Positions 1 to 8,940 of a stretch of DNA of 64,000 nucleotides are shown here, one piece after another. The position numbers were made by a program, and so were the translations under genes. The DNA lies in the NCBI GenBank assembly GCA_029263715.1, contig JAJUFP010000001.1:226837-290836 (forward strand). Reading direction: 5' to 3'. The notes beneath the pieces were generated by a model that worked only from the letters and a program-made list of their open reading frames with translations, did not search any database and was not told where the DNA came from. Positions within the stretch are counted from its first letter, which is position 1. Each line of letters opens with the position of its first letter. The stretch comes from Nitrososphaera sp. (GTDB lineage: Archaea; Thermoproteota; Nitrososphaeria; Nitrososphaerales; Nitrososphaeraceae).

Positions 1-110
1 AGCCAACCATTCCTGTGATGGAGAACAACGTTCGTAAGCTCCTCAAAGGCGAAAAATTGGAAAAGGGTTTTGATCCTTCCATCGGCTGCTCCATCAAGTG
101 GAAGAGCTAG
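1..110 (+). CDS. Thioredoxin-family protein, C-terminal end (partial)
   Basis: Only the last 35 codons are inside the window, read in frame from position 3 to the TAG at 108-110. The tail ends in PSIGCSIKWK, the characteristic C-terminus of thioredoxin-fold (AhpC/TSA-like) proteins whose members commonly end PSIGCNIKWK. The active-site region lies outside the window, so redox activity cannot be judged. The stop overlaps the stop of the convergent fixC-like gene on the shared tetranucleotide CTAG (107-110). The family call rests on this tail alone. Confidence 0.7.
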   Translation, partial: PTIPVMENNVRKLLKGEKLEKGFDPSIGCSIKWKS

Positions 111-1972
111 CCGTACTGGAAGATTACTCCCTTTTCTCCCCTTGGGTGGCGCCACTCGGTTTCTTTGGCGCAGGTGCCGCACTCTATGCAGGCTTCATGC
201 TGCAGCATCACCTTTCCTGCCTCAAGGCTGTAGCAGGACGTGGGGCATAGCATGACCAGTTTTTTCATGAACTCGGATTCTGGGTCCAGCACCTTGATGT
301 GCGGCTGCCGGTCGTCGTCGTATTTCAGCCGTGCGATGCGCTCTGCAACGCCCGGTATGGTGGGCGTGTACGTCGCCGTCACTGTCTGGCCAAGACGCTC
401 GGCTATCTCTATTGGAACCTGCACGTACGTTTCTTCGGATTCTACCATGGGCAAGAGCTTGTCGTAGCCAAGGATGTTGGCAAACCCCACCGCCAGGCCC
501 CTGAAAGTGCCACTTGACATCAGCCTAAAGATCATGCCGTATCGCTGGCCCACGATGTCCTTTGGAACGTCCTTGGCCGCGTCAAGGAATGTCTTTAGGT
601 AGTCCTTGTCTATCTCGCGCATATCCCGCGTAAAGGGGCTTTCCTCCACCTGCTGGGTGTAGTGCTCTCCAAGGGTTGAAAAGTCGTTTCTGTCAATGGC
701 CCTTGCCACAGAGTTTGCGGCCCTGACAGCGTCGTCGATTCCCACGTTGATGCCCTCGATCCTGGGGCCAATGAAAACTCCCCGTCCTGCGGCATCGCCG
801 ATGAAAAGTACGTTTTTGTGGTACGGTTTTTTCATCATGCAGCGCTTGCCGTCAGGCACGAGCTTTGCAGAGTACTCCAGCTCAACGTAATCGGTCACAA
901 ACCTGGTGGCGTACTTGGTCTGAAGCTCGTTTCTAATCGAGTCCAGCCTTGCCTTGATCTCGTCTTCGGACTTGTACTTGCCGGCTTCGACAAGCTTTCT
1001 TCTTGCCGCCGGCGAGTAGTGGGCGTCACGAAGCTCGTTCCACGTCTTTACCAGCTTGCTGACTGCAAAGCGAATTCGCAGCTGCTCTTCCTTTGGAAGA
1101 CTCTTGTCTATCTCTTGTTTGACGGCCACTTCGTCTTTGATGAACTCCGATACCATGGGGTTTTTGAGCAGGGCATCTATCAGCGTGTACGGCTCTGCAG
1201 GCCTGCCCAAAAGCGAGTCGTAATGATAGACCGCGCCCACAGAAAGGGTGTCGTGGTTTGTGTATAGAAATCCGCCGCCAATGTGGTTGAGCGTGATGTC
1301 GCCGGAAAACAGGTGTGCAGCGCCTTCATCCGGGCCGATGCCAAACCTCTGCTCGATTATCTCCTCTGGTAGCTTGACTACCACCTTAACTCCCTGGTAC
1401 AGCTGCGCCGGCGTGAATTTTGGCCTGGCGCCGGTCAGCTGGGCTATCTCAGAGTTGACGCCATCTGCCGCTATCACTGCCTTTACCTCAAACGGTTCAA
1501 TCTCGTCGGTCTCTATGATGGTCTTTTCGTCATTCAAGGTTATTGACCGTACATGGACGCCAGATACTATGCCGCCTCCCTGTTTTTCGGCAGCCTCTCC
1601 TGCCTGCTTTGCAAACCAGCCGTTGAGCCGGTTTAGAAGAACAGAGTAGGCAAAGTTGGCCTGGTACTCGTGGGCAGAGGTGAGGTCGATGGCAAACTCT
1701 TTGTCCTTGGAGACGGCGTGCAAGATGTACTTGGTTATCTTGCGTTCAACTGGGGCTTCTGAGAGAAAGTTCTCGTAAACGTCCTCGACGTTGTGGGTAC
1801 TACCGCGCTTGGGTCTTTTCGAATAAAGTATTCCGCCGGAAACGTTCTTGCTTCCCACCTGCTTGCCTGCCTCTATCAGGACGGCCTGCTTGCCCAAGTT
1901 TGCCAGCTGCTTGAGCGCGGCAAGTCCTGCGGACCCGCCACCGATGATGGCAACGTCGTAGTGCTCGGTCAT
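107..1972 (-). CDS. fixC: FixC-like ETF:quinone oxidoreductase with fused FixX ferredoxin
   Basis: A 621-residue flavoprotein predicted to accept electrons from the electron-transfer flavoprotein and pass them to quinone at the membrane. The N-terminus has the FAD-binding Rossmann motif IIGGGSAG (about residues 9-16), and the middle has the second flavoprotein motif around FIGDAAG. The last 50 residues form a FixX-type ferredoxin with Cys clusters in LCPTSC and EACIECGTC, so FixC and FixX are fused as in mitochondrial and many archaeal ETF-QO proteins. It is the last gene of etfB-etfA-fixCX and starts within a 4-nt ATGA overlap with etfA, implying translational coupling. The natural electron donor (fatty-acid or amino-acid dehydrogenases) is not shown here. 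Confidence 0.9.
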   Translation of the reverse strand: MTEHYDVAIIGGGSAGLAALKQLANLGKQAVLIEAGKQVGSKNVSGGILYSKRPKRGSTHNVEDVYENFLSEAPVERKITKYILHAVSKDKEFAIDLTSAHEYQANFAYSVLLNRLNGWFAKQAGEAAEKQGGGIVSGVHVRSITLNDEKTIIETDEIEPFEVKAVIAADGVNSEIAQLTGARPKFTPAQLYQGVKVVVKLPEEIIEQRFGIGPDEGAAHLFSGDITLNHIGGGFLYTNHDTLSVGAVYHYDSLLGRPAEPYTLIDALLKNPMVSEFIKDEVAVKQEIDKSLPKEEQLRIRFAVSKLVKTWNELRDAHYSPAARRKLVEAGKYKSEDEIKARLDSIRNELQTKYATRFVTDYVELEYSAKLVPDGKRCMMKKPYHKNVLFIGDAAGRGVFIGPRIEGINVGIDDAVRAANSVARAIDRNDFSTLGEHYTQQVEESPFTRDMREIDKDYLKTFLDAAKDVPKDIVGQRYGMIFRLMSSGTFRGLAVGFANILGYDKLLPMVESEETYVQVPIEIAERLGQTVTATYTPTIPGVAERIARLKYDDDRQPHIKVLDPESEFMKKLVMLCPTSCYSLEAGKVMLQHEACIECGTCAKETEWRHPRGEKGVIFQYG

Positions 1973-3147
1973 TTTCTTACCTCCATTGCCGGTTTGACAC
2001 TGCGGAGTTCCTCGATCAAGACAGGTATGACGTCTTCCATCCTTCCCTTGATGAATATGTCAGACTCGTCTTTGATGTTGGCCTCTTCGTCCGGGTTTAT
2101 GGCAATTACAAATTCTGATTCCTTCATGCCTGCCAGATGGTGCATTGCGCCGCTGATGCCGGCCGCGATATAAAGCAGCGGAATTACCTTGCGCCCGCTG
2201 GTCCCAACCACCCTGTCGGGGATCATGTACGTGGAGCTGACGCTTTCGCTTACTGGAAACGGCTTCTTTGACATGGGAAGCGAAACGCCTACTTCTGCAT
2301 TCAGCTCCTTGGCCAGCTCCGTGACAAGCCTGATGTTGGCTTCAGGGGAATCCTTGATGCCGCGCCCAAAACTCACTACGGCCTTCTTGCTGTCAAAATC
2401 TACGGCACTTTTGACTATCTTTCTGCTGAGGATCTTTACCTGCAGGTCGCCAGGATCAAACGTTGGTGTGTAGTCAACAATGACCCCTTTTCTTGAGGCG
2501 TCGCGGGCAATGGGTGCAAAGACTCCGGGGATGATGCTGCATGCCTGCGGGTGGTAATCCCGCTGGATAGCGGGGTTGCGGTTGTCAAGGCAAAGGATCG
2601 TAGTCCACAGAAACCCGGAAAAGTCAGGACGGTACATTTCAAGGGTGCGCTCGTACATCACTGGCTGGCCCTTGGTCTTGTGCTCGTGCTTTATCTCCAA
2701 GTCATCTATGACGAGCTTGTTGATGTCTGATGCAAGGCCTGAATCCAGGGTCCCCACAACGGTGGAGGACAGCTGCCTTCCGATGTTATCTGCCGCAAAG
2801 AACATGTAGTGCGGCTTGACAAAATCGGTGGACTGTGGCGAGAACTTTAAGACCAGATTCTTGTCGACTGCGATGGCGCTTACAACCTTGGTGTCCACCA
2901 CGTTGCGGCTGTACTCGAATTCCGGACTGTCAGCGTAAATGACGGCGTCGGCCCCGTAATAGACCAGTTCCTCGCAGAGCTTGCGGACGTTGTTGCCAAG
3001 GACGACGGCTACGACCTTCTCGTTTGCGTTGTATCTCTTGTTGTAGCCGTCCATAAGGCGCCGGGCCTCACCCAGCATCTCGAGGCTGACGGGCACTGGC
3101 TTGCCGCCCTCGTGTTCCATTACTACATACAGGTGTTCGTATTTCAT
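1969..3147 (-). CDS. etfA: Electron transfer flavoprotein, alpha subunit
   Basis: A 392-residue EtfA/FixB-like subunit. The C-terminal half carries the FAD-binding signature region: a VVSFGRGIKDSPE-like segment, then VVGTSGRKVIPLLYIAAGISGA and a terminal INPDEEANIKDESD-type motif typical of ETF alpha (positions within about 2050-2400 of the window). It pairs with EtfB to carry electrons from dehydrogenases to FixCX. It overlaps etfB upstream (3144-3147) and fixC downstream (1969-1972) by 4 nt each. The length is slightly greater than the usual 310-330 because of an extended N-terminal domain. Confidence 0.93.
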   Translation of the reverse strand: MKYEHLYVVMEHEGGKPVPVSLEMLGEARRLMDGYNKRYNANEKVVAVVLGNNVRKLCEELVYYGADAVIYADSPEFEYSRNVVDTKVVSAIAVDKNLVLKFSPQSTDFVKPHYMFFAADNIGRQLSSTVVGTLDSGLASDINKLVIDDLEIKHEHKTKGQPVMYERTLEMYRPDFSGFLWTTILCLDNRNPAIQRDYHPQACSIIPGVFAPIARDASRKGVIVDYTPTFDPGDLQVKILSRKIVKSAVDFDSKKAVVSFGRGIKDSPEANIRLVTELAKELNAEVGVSLPMSKKPFPVSESVSSTYMIPDRVVGTSGRKVIPLLYIAAGISGAMHHLAGMKESEFVIAINPDEEANIKDESDIFIKGRMEDVIPVLIEELRSVKPAMEVRK

Positions 3148-4022
3148 TTGATTACCATGCCTCCCAGTACTTCGTGGATCTTTATGGCAACCCTTCTCAG
3201 CTCGGCGCGGTTTGAGCCGTCAATTACCTCGGTCTTGCGGCTTGCCTTTGCCTTTGGAATTTTCTCCACCTTGTACACGATGGTCGGCGACCCGGGCAAG
3301 CCCACCATCTTGGGGTCGACTTCCAGCTGCTGCGCATTGAATACCTTGAGGTATTGCTTGTAGTTGGCAACCCGCGCCTTGGCCTCCTTTTGGTATTTTT
3401 CGTAGGCAAGCCTTTGTGAGACGGTGTTAAAGGACGGTTTGTACGACGGGTCTATTGCAATGAACACGGGGAGGGGGGCCTCTACCTCTTCGATGACGTC
3501 GTAAAAACCCTGCAACGTGATCAGTCGTTTTGCACGGACGACGCGCCGGTCCATGTCCACCTCGTAGTCTATGACGTGGCCAAGGAACGTGTATCCAAGC
3601 TTCAGCGCCGTTTGGGGTCCCGTCTGGCCGGTCTCGCCGTCAGATGCACGGTGACCAGAAAACACGATGTCCATCTTGCCCTGCATCTTGGCGATGCCGG
3701 CCCGAAGAGTCTCGGCAGTTGCCCAGGTGTCTGCGCCGGCAAACAACCGGTCGCTGTACAGATGGAGCTCGTCCGCATCGCAGATCTGCTGAGCCTGTGC
3801 CAGGGCGGCATCTGCTATCGGCGGACCCATGGTTCCAACAGAGATCCTTGCGCCGTACTTGACCTTGGCGTAAAATGCCGCACTGCAGGCAATGGCGCTG
3901 TGCGGCCCAAGGATGCTCTTGGTCTCGGCGCGGTTAAGCGTACCGTCGGCGTTGTAGCTGACGTTTCCTTCAGAAAAGTCCGGTTCAAGTTTGACTATAA
4001 CCGCTAGGTTAAGTTCTTTCAT
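3144..4022 (-). CDS. etfB: Electron transfer flavoprotein, beta subunit
   Basis: A 292-residue EtfB/FixA-like subunit that binds AMP and shapes the docking surface of the ETF dimer. The conserved central stretch DIVFSGHRASDGETGQ (about residue 115) is the ETF-beta nucleotide-binding region. I chose the ATG at 4022 rather than the in-frame ATG at 4043: a TATA-like TTTAAA at 4051-4058 on the complementary strand would give a leaderless transcript starting close to 4022. It is the promoter-proximal gene of etfB-etfA-fixCX. Confidence 0.92.
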   Translation of the reverse strand: MKELNLAVIVKLEPDFSEGNVSYNADGTLNRAETKSILGPHSAIACSAAFYAKVKYGARISVGTMGPPIADAALAQAQQICDADELHLYSDRLFAGADTWATAETLRAGIAKMQGKMDIVFSGHRASDGETGQTGPQTALKLGYTFLGHVIDYEVDMDRRVVRAKRLITLQGFYDVIEEVEAPLPVFIAIDPSYKPSFNTVSQRLAYEKYQKEAKARVANYKQYLKVFNAQQLEVDPKMVGLPGSPTIVYKVEKIPKAKASRKTEVIDGSNRAELRRVAIKIHEVLGGMVIK

Positions 4023-4072
4023 TGCACTACCTGTTACTCCCATTTGATGGCTTTAAATGGTTTTTGAATGTT

Positions 4073-4759
4073 TTATGCGGTTATTACTTGTTTTATGGTT
4101 CGCAGCTCTTCGTACTCTTGCCGTAGCCTCTTGTAAAATTCAGGCATCTTGGGCGGAATGATGGTGTATGCGATGTAAAAGTCCTCAGCCTCTCGAAGGT
4201 AACGCCGGATTTTATCGTGATTTGGAACACGTTTTATGAAGTTCATATTGTTTAGCCTGTCGGCCAGCTTGATGACCTTGACGTCGTAGTCCGCCTCAAG
4301 CAGGATGTCGCAGTAATCATGAAAACGCGCCGTCTGACGCTCGGCATCGGTACTGCCGGGAAAGTTTTCCAGAGGCTGGATCTTTAGGTCGCTGGCAATC
4401 TTTTGAACCTTGTTGCCAAAACGGTAGGCGAGGTACGCCTCAAAACCATACGACTTGGACTCGTAGAGGTTCAAGATCCGTTCGTCGTCTTCCATCACGT
4501 CGTGCAGGATGGCTGAGACTACTTCGACGCTGGTTATGTTGCGGTTGTTTGCGCGGTAGTGCCTTACCACGTCCATGGTTACAGGCCATGTATGGGTTTC
4601 AAGGAATGAAGATGTACCATCTTCACGTTTAAGCCCTGCGTGCACGTCTTCGGCGGTCTCGACGGCGCCTTCTATCATGTTGTCTATACGCAAGCCATGA
4701 TTTGCAAGGAACGAAAGAAACTCTTCTTTGCTTGCTGAGGGCAGCTCGGATTTTACCAT
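4073..4759 (-). CDS. SpoT-like HD-domain phosphohydrolase
   Basis: A 228-residue stand-alone HD protein. Residues His56, His86-Asp87 and Glu90-Asp91 match the metal-binding H...HD...ED order of RelA/SpoT hydrolase domains, and KLADRLNN (165-171) matches the downstream KLADRLHNM motif of that family. No synthetase or TGS domain follows, so it resembles small alarmone hydrolases (MESH1/SAH type) that cleave (p)ppGpp or related nucleotides. The substrate in this archaeon is unknown. It is on the same strand as the ETF operon, with its stop 29 bp upstream of the etfB long ORF, but its own promoter lies elsewhere. Confidence 0.75.
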   Translation of the reverse strand: MVKSELPSASKEEFLSFLANHGLRIDNMIEGAVETAEDVHAGLKREDGTSSFLETHTWPVTMDVVRHYRANNRNITSVEVVSAILHDVMEDDERILNLYESKSYGFEAYLAYRFGNKVQKIASDLKIQPLENFPGSTDAERQTARFHDYCDILLEADYDVKVIKLADRLNNMNFIKRVPNHDKIRRYLREAEDFYIAYTIIPPKMPEFYKRLRQEYEELRTIKQVITA

Positions 4760-4817
4760 AATATCATAAGGCAGGGGTGCGAAAAAAGATTTGCTGTCAA
4801 AAAGTAGAAAGATGCCC

Positions 4818-6131
4818 TTACGCTTCGGGCATCGGTCCAGGCGGGCAGCAGCGGTACTCTTGCGACTTTTCCAGAAGTTCTATTTCCTTTTTCAGTTTCT
4901 CGTTTTCTAATTTCTTGCGTTCAAGGTCCAACTCCATCTGCTCCATCAGCTCCTTTTCGCAGATGTTGCAGTCGTCCACGCAGCCCCTGACAAACATGCC
5001 GGGTGTCGGCAGTGCAGACGTGAGTTCAAAGGAGTATTTTCTCTGTGTAGCAGGTGAGATCCTGACGTCGGTTCCTACTCTTTCAAGGAGACCTGCGGAT
5101 ATCAGCTGCTTGTCCACGTCTTCTAGGGCCTCCCTGCGCACGGCCTCCGTAAGCGGCGGCTGCAGGTTGACTGCCCTTGCGGCGATAAACACGCCGGGCT
5201 GGACGGTGCCCACCGCAGTAGCGGCGGGAGTTGCGGCCTGGCTTCTCAGGAAACTCTCACGGCCCGCCGCCTCAACACTCAGGCGCTCCTTGTCAGTGGC
5301 AAGGACGGCCGCGGGAATCGCAGTAACAAGGCCGCGTGAGGCAAAGGGGTTGTTTGTTACTCTGGTGTCTGCCGCAGGATCGATCACTCTTCTTTCTATC
5401 GACTCGATGGAGAACTTGATGTTCTGGATCTTGTTGATGCGGTAAAAGTAGAACGTGACTGCGTGGCATTTGTTGGGGTTTGCAAACTCGCGTGAAGACG
5501 ATTCAAAGTGATCCTGCGACTCTGTCTGGACGTGGGTGCGGGTCTGGACTTCTCCTATAGACACGGTACTTGACGCCCTGGCTGCCATCTCTGCCCTGTG
5601 GTGCGACGCACGGGCATGCTGGTTGAGCTCGCGCAAAAAGTCGCTTGTAGACGATGCGTTGTAGTTGCCGCTGACGTCGACTGACGGGCCACCAAAGATC
5701 GTTTCAAAGAATCCGCTTGTCTCGCCGTGCGTGTCAGTGTGCGCCTTGTTGGTGTTGGTCGAACGCGAGTGGTCCTTTATGGAAAGGTCGGACATAAAGT
5801 CAGACCAGCTTGACATGTAAAAGTGCTCTTCCTGCGTCTGCTCGTTTCTGTAGCTCACCTTGGTCGCGCTGTCAAAGGTAAAGCGGGTGCGCCTGTCTGT
5901 CGTAAAGAGCCGGACTTTTTCGCCCGGGAAAAGGGTGGTTGAGTAGACCAGGTCGCCAAGGGAAAGGGGGCCGGGACACCTTTGCATGCGGGCGTGCACT
6001 ATGACTTCGACCGGGACACGGGACTGCTGCTGGTGCACTAGGCGGTAATGGTAGTCCAGTATATCGCAAATGGGCTTGATATCAAGGGGAGGGCAGCATG
6101 GAATCATTTGCTCATTTGGGGGATGACTCAT
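4818..6131 (-). CDS. Uncharacterised 437-aa protein with Cys-rich ends and C-terminal coiled coil
   Basis: I do not recognise a named family. The N-terminus is Cys/Pro-rich (MIPCCPPLD), followed by a beta-like region (LSLGDLVYSTTLFPGEKVRL), a Ser/Thr/His-rich central part (about residues 100-210), a second conserved-looking block with FANPNKCHAVTFYFYRI (about 235), and a C-terminal amphipathic coiled coil of Glu/Lys/Leu (about 395-425) that ends in another CCPPGP motif. No signal peptide or membrane segment is evident. A TATA-like TTAAATATTT at about 6147-6157 (reverse) would place transcription start at the ATG, so the start is well supported. Function unknown; a structural or assembly role is only a guess. 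Confidence 0.8.
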   Translation of the reverse strand: MSHPPNEQMIPCCPPLDIKPICDILDYHYRLVHQQQSRVPVEVIVHARMQRCPGPLSLGDLVYSTTLFPGEKVRLFTTDRRTRFTFDSATKVSYRNEQTQEEHFYMSSWSDFMSDLSIKDHSRSTNTNKAHTDTHGETSGFFETIFGGPSVDVSGNYNASSTSDFLRELNQHARASHHRAEMAARASSTVSIGEVQTRTHVQTESQDHFESSSREFANPNKCHAVTFYFYRINKIQNIKFSIESIERRVIDPAADTRVTNNPFASRGLVTAIPAAVLATDKERLSVEAAGRESFLRSQAATPAATAVGTVQPGVFIAARAVNLQPPLTEAVRREALEDVDKQLISAGLLERVGTDVRISPATQRKYSFELTSALPTPGMFVRGCVDDCNICEKELMEQMELDLERKKLENEKLKKEIELLEKSQEYRCCPPGPMPEA

Positions 6132-6245
6132 GTCAGTTCCGTGAACTGGAAATATTTAAGGCTTGTTTGGGCAGGATGTTCGTGTCTAGTTAATTTCACA
6201 ATTCCGTGAAAACAGATTTTTGTGAGCTTTCTGAAATTGATATTT

Positions 6246-6527
6246 TCATTTACGCATCTTTCTGTAGGCTGTTTTTGCCAGTCTTGCAACCTTTCTTCCT
6301 TTTGCTGTCAGTGCATTAACCACTAGGTGATTGCCTTTTCCTTCTGGTTCTTGTTCTTTTCTAGTGATGAAACCCTGCCTTCTCGCTTGTTTTATCAGGA
6401 TCTGGCCATAACCTGTTGCACCGTATTCTGACAAAAGCTTCCTTGTAGGCAACTCGCCTTTCTCCAATAGAATTACCAACAGCCTTGACAGGGCCCTGTA
6501 GTTTGCAACAACTTTCAATTCTTGCAT
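6246..6527 (-). CDS. Small winged-helix DNA-binding protein
   Basis: A 93-residue basic protein with an MarR/ArsR-like helix-turn-helix reading: helix 1 at residues 10-22, ELPTRKLLSEYGATGYGQILI as a likely HTH, and a wing near RKEQEPEGKGNHLVV. The C-terminus is rich in Lys/Arg. Small wHTH proteins of this kind are frequent in Thaumarchaeota. A TATA-like TTATTTATG at about 6548-6556 (reverse) gives a leaderless start at the ATG. The target is unknown. Confidence 0.75.
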   Translation of the reverse strand: MQELKVVANYRALSRLLVILLEKGELPTRKLLSEYGATGYGQILIKQARRQGFITRKEQEPEGKGNHLVVNALTAKGRKVARLAKTAYRKMRK

Positions 6528-6933
6528 ATGTATCTAATGATTGGATACATAAATAAGATTATTTTGATGTCGTCTAAAAACCTGTCCTGAAAGCCGTATC
6601 GATTAGACGGTGAATAATGGATGGTTTTGACAGGGTCTTCGATAACCAAGTGGAACTTTGAGGCCCCGCCCCGATGTCGGGAGTGAGCGGTGGAAATGCC
6701 GGACTGGAGCGGGGCCAGCAATGAAGTAGGGGTTGTATTTCCAACTATGTAATGGGCAGTTTGATATAAAAAACTGGCTGAACATGGTTAAGGCAGACCT
6801 TGTCCTTGGTATAGACATTATTCTGAGAGACGACGGGCATCATTTTGCTCTGGCCCTGAATAATTGTTCTTGAATTTCAGACGTATTTACAGACCGCGGT
6901 CCAGTTGTCTGTCTCAAACAATATATTCGCGTT
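6528..6933. other. Intergenic stretch between winged-helix gene and uvrB
   Basis: About 400 bp without a convincing gene. It holds the promoter of the 6246-6527 gene, a GC-rich inverted repeat (6662-6716), and a 29-codon ORF at 6784-6873 (starts MVKADLVLGIDII) that I cannot support as a gene. A TATA-like ATATATT at about 6920-6926 probably drives uvrB. Confidence 0.5.
6662..6716. repeat. GC-rich inverted repeat / possible structured RNA
   Basis: Arms GGCCCCGCCCC (6662-6672) and GGAGCGGGGCC (6706-6716) pair at 10 of 11 positions around a 33-nt loop that contains a second small hairpin (CCGATGTCGG at 6671-6680). It stands out in an AT-rich intergenic region. It could be part of a non-coding RNA or a transcription-ending structure; no T-tract follows on either strand. 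Confidence 0.4.
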
Positions 6934-8940
6934 TTGGGACTTTACTGGCACGCTTTGCTTGCCAGTTCAGGAAGGTTCCGCCTAGCAGAAAATTCGTTTG
7001 CGCCAAGCGGCGACCAGCCAGACGCTATCGAAAGGCTAGCCGAGGGTGTCCTGAAAGGAGGCCGGCAGACCCTGCTTGGCGTGACTGGAAGCGGCAAGAC
7101 CTTCACCATAGCCAACGTCATTGCCCGGACCGGCAAAAACACACTGGTGATATCGCATAACAAAACTCTGGCTGCCCAGTTGTATGCCGAGTTCAAGGAA
7201 TTCTTTCCCCACAACAACGTCGGCTATTTTGTAAGTTTTTACGATTACTACCAGCCGGAAAGCTACCTGCCGCAGACAGACACCTACATTGAAAAAGACA
7301 CGGAGGTCAACGAGAAGATAGAAAAGATGCGCCTTGAGGCCACCGCAATGCTCATGTCCGGCGAGCCGACTATTATCGTTGCAACCGTGTCATGCATCTA
7401 CTCCCTTGGCTCACCGACAGAGTGGGAGCAGACTGCAATTCCCATAAGTGCCGGCGATGTTATCGACCGGAAAAAACTTGTGCGAAGTTTGATAGACGCG
7501 CGGTATGAGCGAAACGACGTGGCCATTGTGCCGGGCACTTTCCGAGTTAAAGGCGACACCGTTGACATCATACCGGGCTACTCTGATGATATAATCCGCA
7601 TCTCCATGTTTGGCGACCAGATCGAGAAGATAAGCATCCATGATCATGTAAGCATGAAAAAGATCCGAGACGTCCAGTCGGTCAGGATATTTCCTGCCAA
7701 GCATTACATCACTGCAGAAGACACTCGAGAACGGGCAGTCCAGTCCATCCGGGCCGAGCTGGAAGAATGGCTCCCCCACCTGCCTTCAGAGCTTGAAAGG
7801 CAGCGGCTGACCTCCAGAACAAACTATGACCTGGAGATGATAGAGGAGCTTGGCTACTGCAGCGGTATTGAAAACTATTCAAGGCATTTTGATGGCCGAG
7901 CACCGGGACAGCCGCCGTACTGCCTTTTGGATTTCTTTGGGGATGATTTTCTGCTTGTAATTGACGAATCCCATGTCACCCTTCCCCAGCTTCACGGCAT
8001 GCACAACGGAGATTATACGCGCAAAAAGACCCTGGTGGACTTTGGCTTCAGGCTGCCCAGCGCGTTTGACAACCGACCTCTAAAATTTGAAGAGTTTGAG
8101 AAGTATCTGAAAAACGTTATCTTTGTCTCGGCAACGCCGGCGGCTTATGAACTAAAGACAAGTGCACAGGTAGTGGAGCAGCTGGTCCGGCCCACCGGCC
8201 TTGTGGATCCCAGAATCGAGGTCCGGCCCACCAAGAACCAGATGGAAGACCTGATCCGTGAGATAAAGAGCCGGGCCAAAAAAGACCAGCGAACGCTTGT
8301 GACTACGCTGACCAAAAGAATGGCAGAAGACCTGGCAGAGTTTCTTGCCAGAAACGGTGTGCGCGTCCGTTACCTTCATTCCGAGATAGAAGGCCTTGAG
8401 CGCACTGAACTCATACGCCAGCTGCGCCTGGGCGAGTTTGACGTTATAGTGGGCATCAACCTTCTCCGGGAGGGCCTTGACATCCCGGAAGTCTCGCTGG
8501 TTGCCATACTGGATGCCGACAAGGAGGGCTTTTTGCGCAACACCACCAGCTTCATCCAGACCTTTGGCAGGGCCGCAAGAAACATCGGCGGCCACGTTAT
8601 AATGTATTCTGACAGGATAACCCAGTCCATGAAGGAGGCTATCGAAGAAACGGAGCGCCGGCGCCGGCGACAGATGGAATACAACAAAAAGCATGGAATA
8701 ACACCTAGAACAATAATCAAGCCTGTTCCTGAAAGCGCGGCGTCGGCAGATGTGGCCATAGCAGCTGAAACAAAATCGATGACCAGAAACGATCTGCACC
8801 GCCTTGCCGTGGAGACTGAAGCCACCATGAAAAAATACGCCGAGCAGCTAGAGTTTGAAAAGGCCATAATGTACCGAGAAAAACTGGCAAAGATAAAGAA
8901 GGCCCTTGGAGATCCAAATCCCCTATCGGAGGTGTCATGA
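6934..8940 (+). CDS. uvrB: Excinuclease ABC subunit UvrB
   Basis: The damage-verifying helicase of nucleotide excision repair, normal length (668 aa). Visible are the GDQP motif, Walker A GVTGSGKT (residues 49-56), the beta-hairpin region rich in Tyr that probes DNA ([18 protein letters not shown], about 105-122), the DESH box, helicase motifs V/VI ending FGRAARN, and a C-terminal UVR domain (about 630-660) for UvrC/UvrA contact. The annotated start is TTG; an in-frame TTG at 6955 fits better with a TATA box near 6920-6926 and leaderless initiation. First gene of uvrB-uvrA-uvrC. This bacterial-type system in an archaeon implies ancestral acquisition from bacteria. Confidence 0.97.
   Translation: MGLYWHALLASSGRFRLAENSFAPSGDQPDAIERLAEGVLKGGRQTLLGVTGSGKTFTIANVIARTGKNTLVISHNKTLAAQLYAEFKEFFPHNNVGYFVSFYDYYQPESYLPQTDTYIEKDTEVNEKIEKMRLEATAMLMSGEPTIIVATVSCIYSLGSPTEWEQTAIPISAGDVIDRKKLVRSLIDARYERNDVAIVPGTFRVKGDTVDIIPGYSDDIIRISMFGDQIEKISIHDHVSMKKIRDVQSVRIFPAKHYITAEDTRERAVQSIRAELEEWLPHLPSELERQRLTSRTNYDLEMIEELGYCSGIENYSRHFDGRAPGQPPYCLLDFFGDDFLLVIDESHVTLPQLHGMHNGDYTRKKTLVDFGFRLPSAFDNRPLKFEEFEKYLKNVIFVSATPAAYELKTSAQVVEQLVRPTGLVDPRIEVRPTKNQMEDLIREIKSRAKKDQRTLVTTLTKRMAEDLAEFLARNGVRVRYLHSEIEGLERTELIRQLRLGEFDVIVGINLLREGLDIPEVSLVAILDADKEGFLRNTTSFIQTFGRAARNIGGHVIMYSDRITQSMKEAIEETERRRRRQMEYNKKHGITPRTIIKPVPESAASADVAIAAETKSMTRNDLHRLAVETEATMKKYAEQLEFEKAIMYREKLAKIKKALGDPNPLSEVS

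Noticed and set aside
6662-6716. tRNA-like acceptor stem GGCCCCG/CGGGGCC
   Set aside because: Only 41 nt between the arms, with no T-loop or anticodon arm, so it is not a tRNA.
6784-6873. 29-codon ORF upstream of uvrB
   Set aside because: No recognisable protein, no clear promoter of its own; could be chance.
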